From: Acidimicrobiia bacterium
GTDB lineage: Bacteria > Actinomycetota > Acidimicrobiia > Spongiisociales > Spongiisociaceae
DNA: 41,439 bases
Direction of reading: 5' to 3'
Assembly: GCA_011523635.1 (NCBI GenBank)
Contig: WTGI01000011.1
Location: 1 to 41,439, forward strand
The notes under the pieces are model-generated. The model had not been told where the DNA came from and searched no databases. It saw only the letters and a list, made by a program, of their open reading frames with translations. This document shows positions 10,132 through 17,405 of this stretch, one piece after another. Made by a program: the position numbers and the translations under genes. How positions within the stretch are numbered: position 1 is the stretch's first letter; each line of letters opens with the position of its first letter.

Positions 10132-10133
10132 TG

Positions 10134-10163
10134 ATTCTGGTGCCCCCTTCTCGAACGTGTCAA
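10134..10163 (-). promoter_or_regulatory. Predicted promoter of the importer operon
   Basis: Reading the minus strand, a perfect TTGACA -35 (10163-10158) is followed after 18 bp by CAGAAT as -10 (10139-10134). Transcription would start near 10127, inside operator O1, leaving a leader of about 70 nt before ATG 10056. Confidence 0.55.
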
Positions 10164-10246
10164 GTGGTTACGCAGGTCGCCATGGGCGAGGTTTTCTCCG
10201 GAGATTCCATCGGTTACTGTTCTTGATTCTTCGCCGGGGAGGAACA

Positions 10247-11029
10247 GTGGCATTGATGGAGACGGTGGCCCGTGCTGTCCGCACGGTCGAGTTCGTGGCC
10301 CGGGAGGGCAGCGTGAGGCTCGACGACGTCGCGTCGGAAATCGGGGTCCACAAGTCCAACGCCCTGCGGTTGCTGAACACCCTCTGCGAGCTTGACTGGA
10401 TCGTGCTTGACGATCGGCGGTCGTACGCGGTCAGTCCCCATCTCGTCGCCCTCGGGCAAGCCGCCGCCGCGAGTACGTCGCTCCGGCAGGCGCTCCAGCT
10501 CGCGGAGACACTCCGCGACCTGTCGGGGGAGACGGTGCATGTCGCGGTACCGCATCGCCGGCGAATGCTCATCGTCGGACGGGTGGACAGCCGCGACCCG
10601 CTGCGCGTTTCGTGCCAGTTGGGAACCCAGGACGCCATGCATACCTCGGCGCTCGGTAAGGCCTACCTGGCGGTCCTCACCGAGCCTGAGGCGGAATCCT
10701 TGATAACCGACCTGGATCTCGTGGGCCTGACGCCGTTTTCCATCACGTCCCGCAGCACCCTGGCGGCAGAGGTGCGCCGCACTCGGGACCGCGGATACAG
10801 CCTTGACTTCGAGGAAGGCCGGCTGGGCGTCTGCTGCATGGGCTTCGGCCTCCGTCTCGGGAGCAACCTGGACCCGGTAGCCATCTCGATCACCGGGCCG
10901 TCCGATCGCTGGACCAAGGACAGGATGAGCGGACTGGCGCCACGACTACTCGAACATGTCCGGTCGTTCAAGGCGGTCCCCCTCGCCGGGAGCGCCCCGG
11001 GTCAGACCGCGCCGTCCGGGATCCGGTAA
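10247..11029 (+). CDS. IclR family transcriptional regulator
   Basis: DNA-binding regulator (260 residues). Residues about 1-70 form the winged helix-turn-helix (VRTVEFVAREGSVRLDDVAS, then IGVHKSNALRLLNTL as the recognition region). The rest is the IclR effector-binding domain with the usual MHTSALGKAYLA motif, RDRGYSLDFEEGRLGVCCMG loop and a C-terminal VAISITGP strand. GGGGAGG at 10236-10242 supports GTG 10247; ATG 10256 is an in-frame alternative, and the longer upstream frame crosses the promoter region and is not used. It is divergent from the importer operon, with O1 between them. It overlaps the convergent enolase-family gene by 28 nt. I predict it represses both the importer and the catabolic operon until a pathway compound binds (inference). 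Confidence 0.92.
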   Translation: MALMETVARAVRTVEFVAREGSVRLDDVASEIGVHKSNALRLLNTLCELDWIVLDDRRSYAVSPHLVALGQAAAASTSLRQALQLAETLRDLSGETVHVAVPHRRRMLIVGRVDSRDPLRVSCQLGTQDAMHTSALGKAYLAVLTEPEAESLITDLDLVGLTPFSITSRSTLAAEVRRTRDRGYSLDFEEGRLGVCCMGFGLRLGSNLDPVAISITGPSDRWTKDRMSGLAPRLLEHVRSFKAVPLAGSAPGQTAPSGIR

Positions 11030-12126
11030 GCGTCCAGAGCCCCACGGTCGAGCCGCACGCCGAGGCCGGCGCCCGGCGGGACCGTGGCTGATCGCCACCC
11101 CACGAAGCGGGCGTTCTCGACCATGGTCGCCTCGAAGTAGAGGGGTCCGATCAGGTCGCTCGGCACCGTCGGGCTCAGATACTTCGTGGCTGCGGCCGTA
11201 TGGGCTATCGCCGCCGCGCCGACGCCGAGTTCGAGGTTCGAGCCGAAGGACACGGCCAGCCCGACGGTGCGGGCCAGACCGGCCATCCTGATAGTCCGCC
11301 TCAGCCCACCGCACTTGCCCGGATAGAGGTTGACGGTATCGAAGGAGCGCTGACGGGCCGCCTCGACCACATCTGCGGCGGTCCAGATCGACTCGTCACC
11401 CATGACCGCCATCGACGTCGACCGGAGGAGCGTGGCCGATGCTGCGGCTGACATCTTGGGGAGGGGCTGCTCGACGGCGACCACGCCGAGCGTCGCCAAC
11501 CCCTCGAACGCGGTTGCAGCCTCCTCGGGGCTCCATCCCTCGTTGGCGTCGACGGTGATCCGGACATCCGGTCCGGCGACGCTGCGGACCGCGGCCACCC
11601 GGGCGAGGTCCTCTTCGACTCCGATCCCCACCTTCACCTTCAGCGTGGTGGCTCCCAGGCCGGCGGCGTCGGCCGCCATGGCCCCCACGGTCTCCACGTC
11701 GCGCGCCGGAAGCACCAGCTTGGTGGTGATTCGCGTGCGGTAGGCGCCCCCCAGGAAGGCATGGGCCGGTATTCCGAAGTGGCGTCCGGCCACATCCAGG
11801 CAGGCCATCTCGACAGCCGCCCGCAGGAATGGCCGGTTGCTGACCACTCCGTCGATCCGGGCAGACACGTCGGCCCACTGGAGGGGATCGGCGCCGAGGA
11901 GGGCCTCTCCAACAGGACCTCTCAGCAACCTGGAGGTCTCCAGCGCTTCCTCCCCGTTCCATCGCGGGTCGCAGGTGATCTCGCCGAGTCCCGTCCTTCC
12001 CGGACCGCACTCGATCTCGAGCACGACATAGCGGCTCGCCTTCACCGATCCATGCGCGGTCCTGGGCAGGAAGCGGGCCAGCCGGGGAACCTCGACGGGC
12101 GTGGCCGTGATCCCGGTTATGCGCAA
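11002..12126 (-). CDS. Enolase superfamily enzyme (MLE/mandelate racemase-like), TTG start
   Basis: Member of the enolase superfamily (374 residues): N-terminal capping domain, then a (beta/alpha)7beta barrel that abstracts a proton alpha to a carboxylate. The KxK motif is K163-V-K165, with metal ligands D193 (VDANEGW), E219 (VEQPLP) and D244 (GDES). At the end of strand 6, where muconate-lactonising-type enzymes have a Lys base (NxKL), this protein has NLYPGKCGG, placing Tyr268 there. I chose TTG 12126 because it yields MRITGITATPVEVP, a typical family start, and lies 31 nt after the upstream stop; longer frames overlap the preceding gene. Last gene of the catabolic operon; a close paralogue precedes it. 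Likely reactions are epimerisation, dehydration or cycloisomerisation of an amino- or hydroxy-acid; which one cannot be told. Confidence 0.88.
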   Translation of the reverse strand: MRITGITATPVEVPRLARFLPRTAHGSVKASRYVVLEIECGPGRTGLGEITCDPRWNGEEALETSRLLRGPVGEALLGADPLQWADVSARIDGVVSNRPFLRAAVEMACLDVAGRHFGIPAHAFLGGAYRTRITTKLVLPARDVETVGAMAADAAGLGATTLKVKVGIGVEEDLARVAAVRSVAGPDVRITVDANEGWSPEEAATAFEGLATLGVVAVEQPLPKMSAAASATLLRSTSMAVMGDESIWTAADVVEAARQRSFDTVNLYPGKCGGLRRTIRMAGLARTVGLAVSFGSNLELGVGAAAIAHTAAATKYLSPTVPSDLIGPLYFEATMVENARFVGWRSATVPPGAGLGVRLDRGALDAYRIPDGAV

Positions 12127-12157
12127 GAAACCAGCTGTCCGGTCCGCTCCGGCGGGC

Positions 12158-13276
12158 TCAACCGGTGTCCTCGTAACGTTCCAGGGCGTCCCGGTCCAGG
12201 CGCACACCCAGCCCGGGGCCTTCAGGCGCCACAGCGACGCCCGCTCTCACGTCGAGAGGCTCGGCAATCACATCACCCTCGTAATAGAAGGGGCTGAGGA
12301 TGTCGGCCGGTACGCGCCGGTCGAATCCGGGGGTCGAGGCTGCGATGTGGATGTGGGCCGCCAGCGCGATGCCGAGTTCCAGGTTGGATCCGATGGTCCA
12401 CCCGAGACCGAATGACGTGGCCACGGCCGCCACCCGTCGGGCGGCGGCTATCCCGCCGGCCATACCGACATAGACGGACAGGATGTCGCATGACTCGTTC
12501 AACGCGAGCAGCGCCGCGTCCTCCGGTGTACCGGCGGACTCGTCGGCGACCACGGGCATCCTGACCTGCCGCCTCACCTCGGCCATGCCTGCCAAGTCCC
12601 GCGCCGGTACCGGCTGTTCCATGAAGGAGACCCCCAGCGGGGCGATCTGGCCGCCGGCCTGGATTGCCTCGCCGCGGTTCCATCCCCCGTTCGCGTCCAC
12701 CCCCAGCACCACGTCGTCGCCGATTGCCGCCCGTACCGCCGCCACCCGGGCCACGTCAGCCCCGACACCGCCCCGCCCGACCTTGACCTTCATGGCCCTG
12801 AAGCCCTGCTCCACCGCCCAGGAGGCGACCTCGGCCGCGTGGTCCGGCTCTCGACCGGTCACCGAGAACTTGGTCGGTATCCGGGGCATGACCGGCCCGC
12901 CCAGCAGCCGATGGACGGGTAGCCCTGCCGCCTTGCCGGCAATGTCCCACAGCGCCATCTCCACCCCGGCCTTGGTGAAGTGATGGCCCGCTATGGCGCC
13001 GTCGATCACCGGGTGGAGCGCCTCGGGCGACCGGGGATCGAGGCCGGTGACTGCCGGTCCAATATACGTGTCGATCACGTGCCGGGCGGTTGACGAGTCC
13101 TCGCCGCTCCAGACCGGGGTGCAGGACACTTCTCCGAGCCCCACCAGGCCCTCGTCGGTCTCCACCTCGAGGATCAGGAAAGGCGAACGGTGGTGAATCC
13201 CGCTGGCACCGGCGATTATCCGTTCCTCGACCATCGGCACGGCCACCGCCGTGGTACGTATCCGCTCGATTCTCAT
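12158..13276 (-). CDS. Enolase superfamily enzyme (MLE/mandelate racemase-like)
   Basis: Second enolase-superfamily enzyme of the operon (372 residues, normal length). The capping domain begins MRIERIRTTAVAVPM. The barrel carries K163-V-K165, D194 (VDANGGW), E220 (MEQPVP) and D245 (VADES). The strand-6 segment reads SVYVGMAGG, so the usual Lys is Tyr269 and the following Lys of its neighbour is Met272. GGAGG lies about 8 nt before ATG 13276. The gap to the upstream amidohydrolase is 11 nt. Two non-identical paralogues in a row suggest two steps or two stereoisomers of one substrate class (inference). Candidates include dipeptide epimerases and hydroxyproline-type dehydratases, but sequence alone does not settle it. 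Confidence 0.88.
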   Translation of the reverse strand: MRIERIRTTAVAVPMVEERIIAGASGIHHRSPFLILEVETDEGLVGLGEVSCTPVWSGEDSSTARHVIDTYIGPAVTGLDPRSPEALHPVIDGAIAGHHFTKAGVEMALWDIAGKAAGLPVHRLLGGPVMPRIPTKFSVTGREPDHAAEVASWAVEQGFRAMKVKVGRGGVGADVARVAAVRAAIGDDVVLGVDANGGWNRGEAIQAGGQIAPLGVSFMEQPVPARDLAGMAEVRRQVRMPVVADESAGTPEDAALLALNESCDILSVYVGMAGGIAAARRVAAVATSFGLGWTIGSNLELGIALAAHIHIAASTPGFDRRVPADILSPFYYEGDVIAEPLDVRAGVAVAPEGPGLGVRLDRDALERYEDTG

Positions 13277-13287
13277 ACAACGGCCTC

Positions 13288-14127
13288 CTAGTCCTCGAGC
13301 CCCAGCACCTGTAGCGCCGGGCGCCGGATGATCCCCTCGATGACCTCCTGAGGGATCGGCGGCCAGTCTGTTCCCACCGAATCGTTGACCGTACGCAACG
13401 CGTCGGCGGTGCCGGACGGCGTAGCGAAAGGGAAATCGCTTCCGAACAGGAGCTTGCCGGTGACCCGGTACTCAATCGCGGACCGCAACGCCATGTACAA
13501 CTGGACGGGCCTGGTGTGCAGTGCGGAGACATCGGCGTACAGGTTGGGGTGCTTGCGGATCACCGCCATCGTCTCCTCGCACCAGGGGTGGCCGAGATGG
13601 GCGATGAACAGCCGCAGGTCCGGGCAGGCGCGGGCGACATCGTCGATCAGGAAGGGTCTGGCCCAGCGCAGCGGCGCATCGGAGACGAACGTGGTGCCCT
13701 GGTGGCACAGCACCGGCAGACCGAGCTTCTCGGCGTGGCGGAACAGGGCTATGGCCTGGGGTGAGGTCGGATCGAAGTGCTGGTATATGGGTCCCACCTT
13801 GAGACCCCTGAGACCCAGTTCCGAGACTGCGAAGGTCAGCCGCTCCAAGGCATCCGGCCGGTTGGGATCGACGCTTGCGAACCCGATCAGCTTGCCCGGC
13901 TGGGATGCCACGTACTCGCTGACGTACCGATCGGGCACCACCATCCCGACCGCGGGGGCATCCATCGCCACCACGATGGCCCTGTCGACCTGTCGCATGG
14001 CCTCGCGGTGCGCCGCCAGGTCATCCTGCGGCCAATTCATCTCGCCCCAGGCCCGGACCATCTCAGCCACGAACCGGGGGCTGAAGTGATCGCGGGAACC
14101 GACGTGGGTATGGGCGTCGACGATCAT
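13288..14127 (-). CDS. Amidohydrolase family protein (amidohydro_2)
   Basis: Metal-dependent hydrolase or decarboxylase of the amidohydrolase_2 group (279 residues; TIM barrel, cytosolic). MIVDAHTHVG gives the HxH metal ligands. A strand-5 His is in VLCHQGTTF, a further His in IAHLGHPW and the terminal Asp in FGSDFPFATP. The group includes aminocarboxymuconate-semialdehyde decarboxylase-like, 4-sulfomuconolactone hydrolase-like and L-fuconolactonase-like enzymes. It is a clear paralogue of 19276-20166 (shared GLKVGP-YQHFDP and HQGTTF blocks), placed on the other arm of the divergent locus. It is 11 nt upstream of the enolase-family gene in the same operon. Confidence 0.87.
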   Translation of the reverse strand: MIVDAHTHVGSRDHFSPRFVAEMVRAWGEMNWPQDDLAAHREAMRQVDRAIVVAMDAPAVGMVVPDRYVSEYVASQPGKLIGFASVDPNRPDALERLTFAVSELGLRGLKVGPIYQHFDPTSPQAIALFRHAEKLGLPVLCHQGTTFVSDAPLRWARPFLIDDVARACPDLRLFIAHLGHPWCEETMAVIRKHPNLYADVSALHTRPVQLYMALRSAIEYRVTGKLLFGSDFPFATPSGTADALRTVNDSVGTDWPPIPQEVIEGIIRRPALQVLGLED

Positions 14128-14182
14128 GCCGGGCGGGCCTCAGGCAAGCGCGCCACGCCGTGCGGTCACGTATCTGCTCGGA

Positions 14183-14283
14183 GGGTGCTGAAAAAGGCGG
14201 GGATGGACCTCGATGGCCCGTGGTGCCCTGGCATGCGGTCTCGTTGCCGAGTATCGGGCCAACCGGACATTTTTCAGTACCCC
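14183..14283. repeat. Dispersed palindromic repeat, copy B
   Basis: A 101-bp element with 13-bp terminal inverted repeats: GGGTGCTGAAAAA (14183-14195) and, at 14271-14283, the complement of GGGTACTGAAAAA (12 of 13 matching). The right half shares CTCGTTGCCG and ATCGGGCCAACCGGACA with copies A and C. Its right end enters the 3' end of the M20 hydrolase gene and supplies that gene's TGA stop. It is the best-preserved of the three copies and fits a MITE-like non-autonomous element. Confidence 0.75.
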
Positions 14284-15443
14284 CCCAGTGTCGCCGCCAC
14301 GGCCAGGTACACCCGGGCGGATCCGGCCAGATGGTCGATCCAGACCCACTCGTCCGGGGCGTAGTACCAGGCGCCCACGCCGTAGACGACCGTCTCCAAT
14401 CCGGCCGCTGCCAGGTCCGCCGCGTCGGTGACGAACGCCTGGCCCGGCAGCTCGTTGGTCACTCGGGGGGCATGGCCGACGATGGCGGTCTGCGCGGCCG
14501 ATATGGCATCGACCAATGGACCTGAGGTAGCTCCCAGGAAGGGTTGGTGCACACCGATGATGCGCACCCGGTGGCCCACGTCGCCCGGCACCACGCTCTG
14601 GACGATGTCCAGGATCTCCTGCCTGACCGTGGTCCGGTCCATCCCCGGGACATACCGGAGATCGCCGGTGATGGTTGCGGACTCTGCGACGGCCGCAGGT
14701 GAGCTGCCCGCTTTGAGTTCCCCGATCAGCAGCCGCGGCAGGTCAGGTAGCCGGGGTTCCGGTTGGTGCGCGAACTCGTGGTCGACGAGCTTGTTGTATA
14801 TCGCCGCCGCCGGTCGGAGGGTATCGACGGCCGACTCCATGCGGGACACGTGCGCAGGAGACCCCGTCAGGGTGATCTCGAACTTGAATGCCCCCCCGTT
14901 GCCGGTGTGGATGTTCAGATCCGAGGGCTCCCCGCAGATCCCGTAACCCTCGCCTGGTCCTTCGGTGGCCAGCGCATACTTCGCGCCGAGCCCGATGCCG
15001 TCGTGATACATCGTCGCGTGCAGGATCAGGTCGCCCGGAAGAGGTCCGAATCCGGCGGCGGCTTCCACGGCCGCCACCATCGCCGCCACCCCTCCGAGCA
15101 TGTCCGTGATGCCTCCGCCGTACAACCTCCCGCCGGACTCCCAGGGGCTGTGGGCGCTGTGGGTCCAGCCGGAGGGGTATACCCCGGCATCGATGTGCCC
15201 CTGCAGGACGAGAGGTGGCCTTCTCCCCTCGCCCTTCACCCGGGCTATCACATTGGGTCGGCCGGCGACCACGTCCGCAACGTGAACGTCCGCCCCGGCG
15301 CGCTCGAGGGCCTCGGCGATGATCTCGGCGCGGGGACCCTCGGCCTGGGGATCATCCGATGGGACACTGCACAGCGCTCGAGCGATCTCGACCACCCGCC
15401 GGGTCTCGATGGCGGCGGCGGCCCGTTCGAACCGTTGGTTCAT
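14274..15443 (-). CDS. M20 family metallohydrolase with altered active site
   Basis: ArgE/DapE/CPG2-like M20 protein (389 residues; catalytic domain plus inserted dimerisation domain around 180-290, with the FEITLTGSPAHVS strand). The first metal motif GHIDAG (H83, D85) and bridging Asp (GITDMLGG, D114) are present, as is GEPS (E172). Where carboxypeptidase G2-type enzymes have Glu-Glu (general base plus metal ligand), this protein has His147-Asp148 (MYHDGIGLGA). The C-terminal ligand His (aHxPxE) is Tyr361 (YYAPDEW). It may be a variant hydrolase, a one-metal enzyme or a binding protein. Its stop codon TGA comes from the terminal repeat of element B, so the original C-terminus may have differed. 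ATG 15443 overlaps the creatininase stop as ATGA. Confidence 0.85.
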   Translation of the reverse strand: MNQRFERAAAAIETRRVVEIARALCSVPSDDPQAEGPRAEIIAEALERAGADVHVADVVAGRPNVIARVKGEGRRPPLVLQGHIDAGVYPSGWTHSAHSPWESGGRLYGGGITDMLGGVAAMVAAVEAAAGFGPLPGDLILHATMYHDGIGLGAKYALATEGPGEGYGICGEPSDLNIHTGNGGAFKFEITLTGSPAHVSRMESAVDTLRPAAAIYNKLVDHEFAHQPEPRLPDLPRLLIGELKAGSSPAAVAESATITGDLRYVPGMDRTTVRQEILDIVQSVVPGDVGHRVRIIGVHQPFLGATSGPLVDAISAAQTAIVGHAPRVTNELPGQAFVTDAADLAAAGLETVVYGVGAWYYAPDEWVWIDHLAGSARVYLAVAATLGGY

Positions 15444-16231
15444 GTTCTCTCCCTTTCGTCCGGAGCGCCTGGCGCGCTGGGCGAGCCTTCGTAGAAGTCG
15501 ATCATGGCGGCGGCCACCGCGTCGCTTCCGATCTTCAGGAATGTGTGGCCCAACTCCTCGGATGCGGCTGATGGGCTATCGGTGAATCCCTCGGTCTCCT
15601 GCCAGCTTCCGGGACGTTCGACCCGCAGCGGCACGTCGATGGAGCCGATCGAGGAGACCCAACCGGGCCGATGGGGTCGGGGCTCCCGCACCAGGGACGG
15701 ATCCAATGCCAGCATCAGCGACGTCTCGAAGGCGCCCGCATGGCCTGGCAGGCGTCCGATGTCGCGGGCGCCCGCCGCCGCGAGCCCCTCAGCCGCCAGA
15801 TGCCACCACGAGCACGCCGCCACTTCCATGCCCTCCTCCAGTGCGAGATCCCGAGCGGCCAGACCGATCGACTCGTGGTTCCCGCCGTGGCCGTTGACTA
15901 TGAAGAGGCGGCGGAAGGATGCCTGGGCGATGGACCGCCCGATGTCCATCAGGACGGACAGGAACGTGGACGCCGTGAGCGACAGGGTGCCGCCGAACGG
16001 TATATGGTGGGGTGAGGACCCATACCAGAGGGTCGGGGCCACCGACACCGGGAACCGGTCTGCCACCAGCGCCGCCGCGGAGCGGGCCACGTATTCGGCG
16101 CCCATCGAGTCCGTACCGACCGGCAGGTGGGGTCCGTGCTGCTCGGTGGCGCCCACCGGCAGGACCAGCAGACCGTCCCGGGCGATCGTCCGCGACTCGA
16201 CACGCGTCAACTCGGCGAAGAGCAGTTTCAC
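15440..16231 (-). CDS. Creatininase family protein
   Basis: Creatinine amidohydrolase-family metalloenzyme (263 residues), a group that opens cyclic amides such as creatinine and also includes F420-biosynthesis (FbiB/MftE-like) peptidases. Motifs are LPVGATEQHGPHLPVGTD (metal Glu, His and Asp), IVNGHGGN and GHAGAFETS. Its start lies 91 bp after the U32-like gene, and its stop overlaps the M20 start (ATGA). Its place among amide- and ring-opening enzymes argues for a catabolic role, hydrolysing a lactam or cyclic amide, rather than cofactor maturation (inference). Confidence 0.87.
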   Translation of the reverse strand: MKLLFAELTRVESRTIARDGLLVLPVGATEQHGPHLPVGTDSMGAEYVARSAAALVADRFPVSVAPTLWYGSSPHHIPFGGTLSLTASTFLSVLMDIGRSIAQASFRRLFIVNGHGGNHESIGLAARDLALEEGMEVAACSWWHLAAEGLAAAGARDIGRLPGHAGAFETSLMLALDPSLVREPRPHRPGWVSSIGSIDVPLRVERPGSWQETEGFTDSPSAASEELGHTFLKIGSDAVAAAMIDFYEGSPSAPGAPDERERT

Positions 16232-16322
16232 CGCGGCCTCTTAGCTTGAAGGGTCAACGATCGCCCCGCTGCAATCCGGGAAACTCGGAACGGGTGCAGG
16301 CCCATCGACCCGGAGCACGCAC

Positions 16323-17246
16323 TCAGGACACGACCGGGACACCGAGCCCGGTCGCATGGGGCTTTGACTGGACCGAGGCCGGTCTCTCCCGCTGTAGCCA
16401 CTCCAGGGCGATGGCAGCCCGGCGTACCTTCTCGCGAGCGTTGGCGATGGCGGTATCCACGGTATGACCTCCCGATGGGTAGACGCCGCCGGCGTTGGCC
16501 AGGCCCATCTTTGCATGCAGCGGAGCCCCTACGGCCACGAAGTCGGCGATCTCGTGCCCGCGGACCACGGGTCCCATGCTGTCCGGGGTCTCCAGGTAGA
16601 GGTCGATCGGTATGGATGCGGCCGAGCGGATCTCCCAGAGTTGCTCCAGCGTCACGTCGGCGGGGATGTTGACCGACCCGGCGCCGATCTCTTCGAGCAA
16701 GCGGACGGATGCCGGATTCGAGACCCCCATGTAGGCCGAGATCTTCCATACCGTCTCGCTCGGGAGGTCGCCGTCACGCTGCATCCGGGTGAGGACCGCC
16801 AGCAGGCCCAGGTCACCCACGAGAAAGCTGCGGATCCCGGCTTCGGTAGCCCTGATGATGTCCGCCGCCGCGTACCGAAGCTGGCGCATGCCTCTGATCT
16901 GGGTGAACTGGCTGCGCCCGTCCTCCGACCGGCTGAAGGCGCCTACGTCATAGCCTGCCTTGGGTCCGGTGAACAGGCAGACCTCGAGGCCTGTCTCGGC
17001 GCCGATGGCGGCCATTTCCCGGAGTTCGCCCTCCTCCAGGAGCATGCCCCCGCTGCCCTGCGAGACGCGGTTGACGGTGAGGTCGTAGCGATCGGCCTGT
17101 TCCACGACTGCCGCCAGCACGCTGGGGCCCTCGACGCTCGGGATCTCGATCCGGTACTCGGCGCCATCGGGGAAACGGCGGTCACTGTCCACCGGCTTCC
17201 GTGCTGCGACCAGTCCCTGCCGGCGGAGCGCTTCCTGTATCTTCAT
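16323..17246 (-). CDS. TIM-barrel protein distantly related to peptidase family U32
   Basis: First gene of the catabolic operon (307 residues). It resembles actinobacterial proteins annotated as U32-family peptidases: RIEIPSVEGPSVLAAV near the start, RVSQGSGGML, LEVCLFTGPKAGYD, ASVRLLEEIGAGSVNIPADV and YPSGGHT near the end. The cysteine-containing U32 signature of collagenase-like members is not present, so proteolysis should not be assumed; an aldolase/lyase-like barrel is equally possible. GGAGGG (17251-17256) sits 4 nt before ATG 17246. Operator O2 and a strong promoter lie immediately upstream, in the 159-bp gap to the divergent Gfo/Idh/MocA gene. Confidence 0.6.
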   Translation of the reverse strand: MKIQEALRRQGLVAARKPVDSDRRFPDGAEYRIEIPSVEGPSVLAAVVEQADRYDLTVNRVSQGSGGMLLEEGELREMAAIGAETGLEVCLFTGPKAGYDVGAFSRSEDGRSQFTQIRGMRQLRYAAADIIRATEAGIRSFLVGDLGLLAVLTRMQRDGDLPSETVWKISAYMGVSNPASVRLLEEIGAGSVNIPADVTLEQLWEIRSAASIPIDLYLETPDSMGPVVRGHEIADFVAVGAPLHAKMGLANAGGVYPSGGHTVDTAIANAREKVRRAAIALEWLQRERPASVQSKPHATGLGVPVVS

Positions 17247-17262
17247 CCAACCCTCCACGGAT

Positions 17263-17288
17263 GTTGCGCGCGTCGCAACGGCGTTGCG
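17263..17288. promoter_or_regulatory. Putative IclR operator O2 (catabolic operon)
   Basis: GTTGCG (17263-17268), 5-nt spacer, CGCAAC (17274-17279), GG, C, then GTTGCG (17283-17288). It aligns base for base with O1 at the half-sites, spacer length, GG dinucleotide and third half-site. It covers the predicted transcription start of the catabolic operon and lies in the intergenic space shared with the divergent 17406 gene. Confidence 0.65.
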
Positions 17289-17295
17289 TGGCATG

Positions 17296-17324
17296 ATTAT
17301 TGGAGAATTGCCTGGTGGCGTCAA
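17296..17324 (-). promoter_or_regulatory. Predicted promoter of the catabolic operon
   Basis: On the minus strand TTGACG (-35, 17324-17319) and AATAAT (-10, 17301-17296) are separated by 17 bp, a near-consensus sigma-70-type promoter. The predicted start at about 17289 falls at the edge of O2, with a leader of about 43 nt to ATG 17246. Confidence 0.6.
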
Positions 17325-17405
17325 CCAGGCGCCCGCGAGGCATGTACAGCACCGAACCGCCCGAGGCGTCTCACGTGCGAGGGGCATGCCCGGAAGGAGG
17401 TACAC

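Noticed and set aside
9866-10246. N-terminal extension of the IclR protein
   Set aside because: It overlaps the divergent binding-protein gene and the promoter; GGGGAGG before GTG 10247 gives a normal-length IclR.
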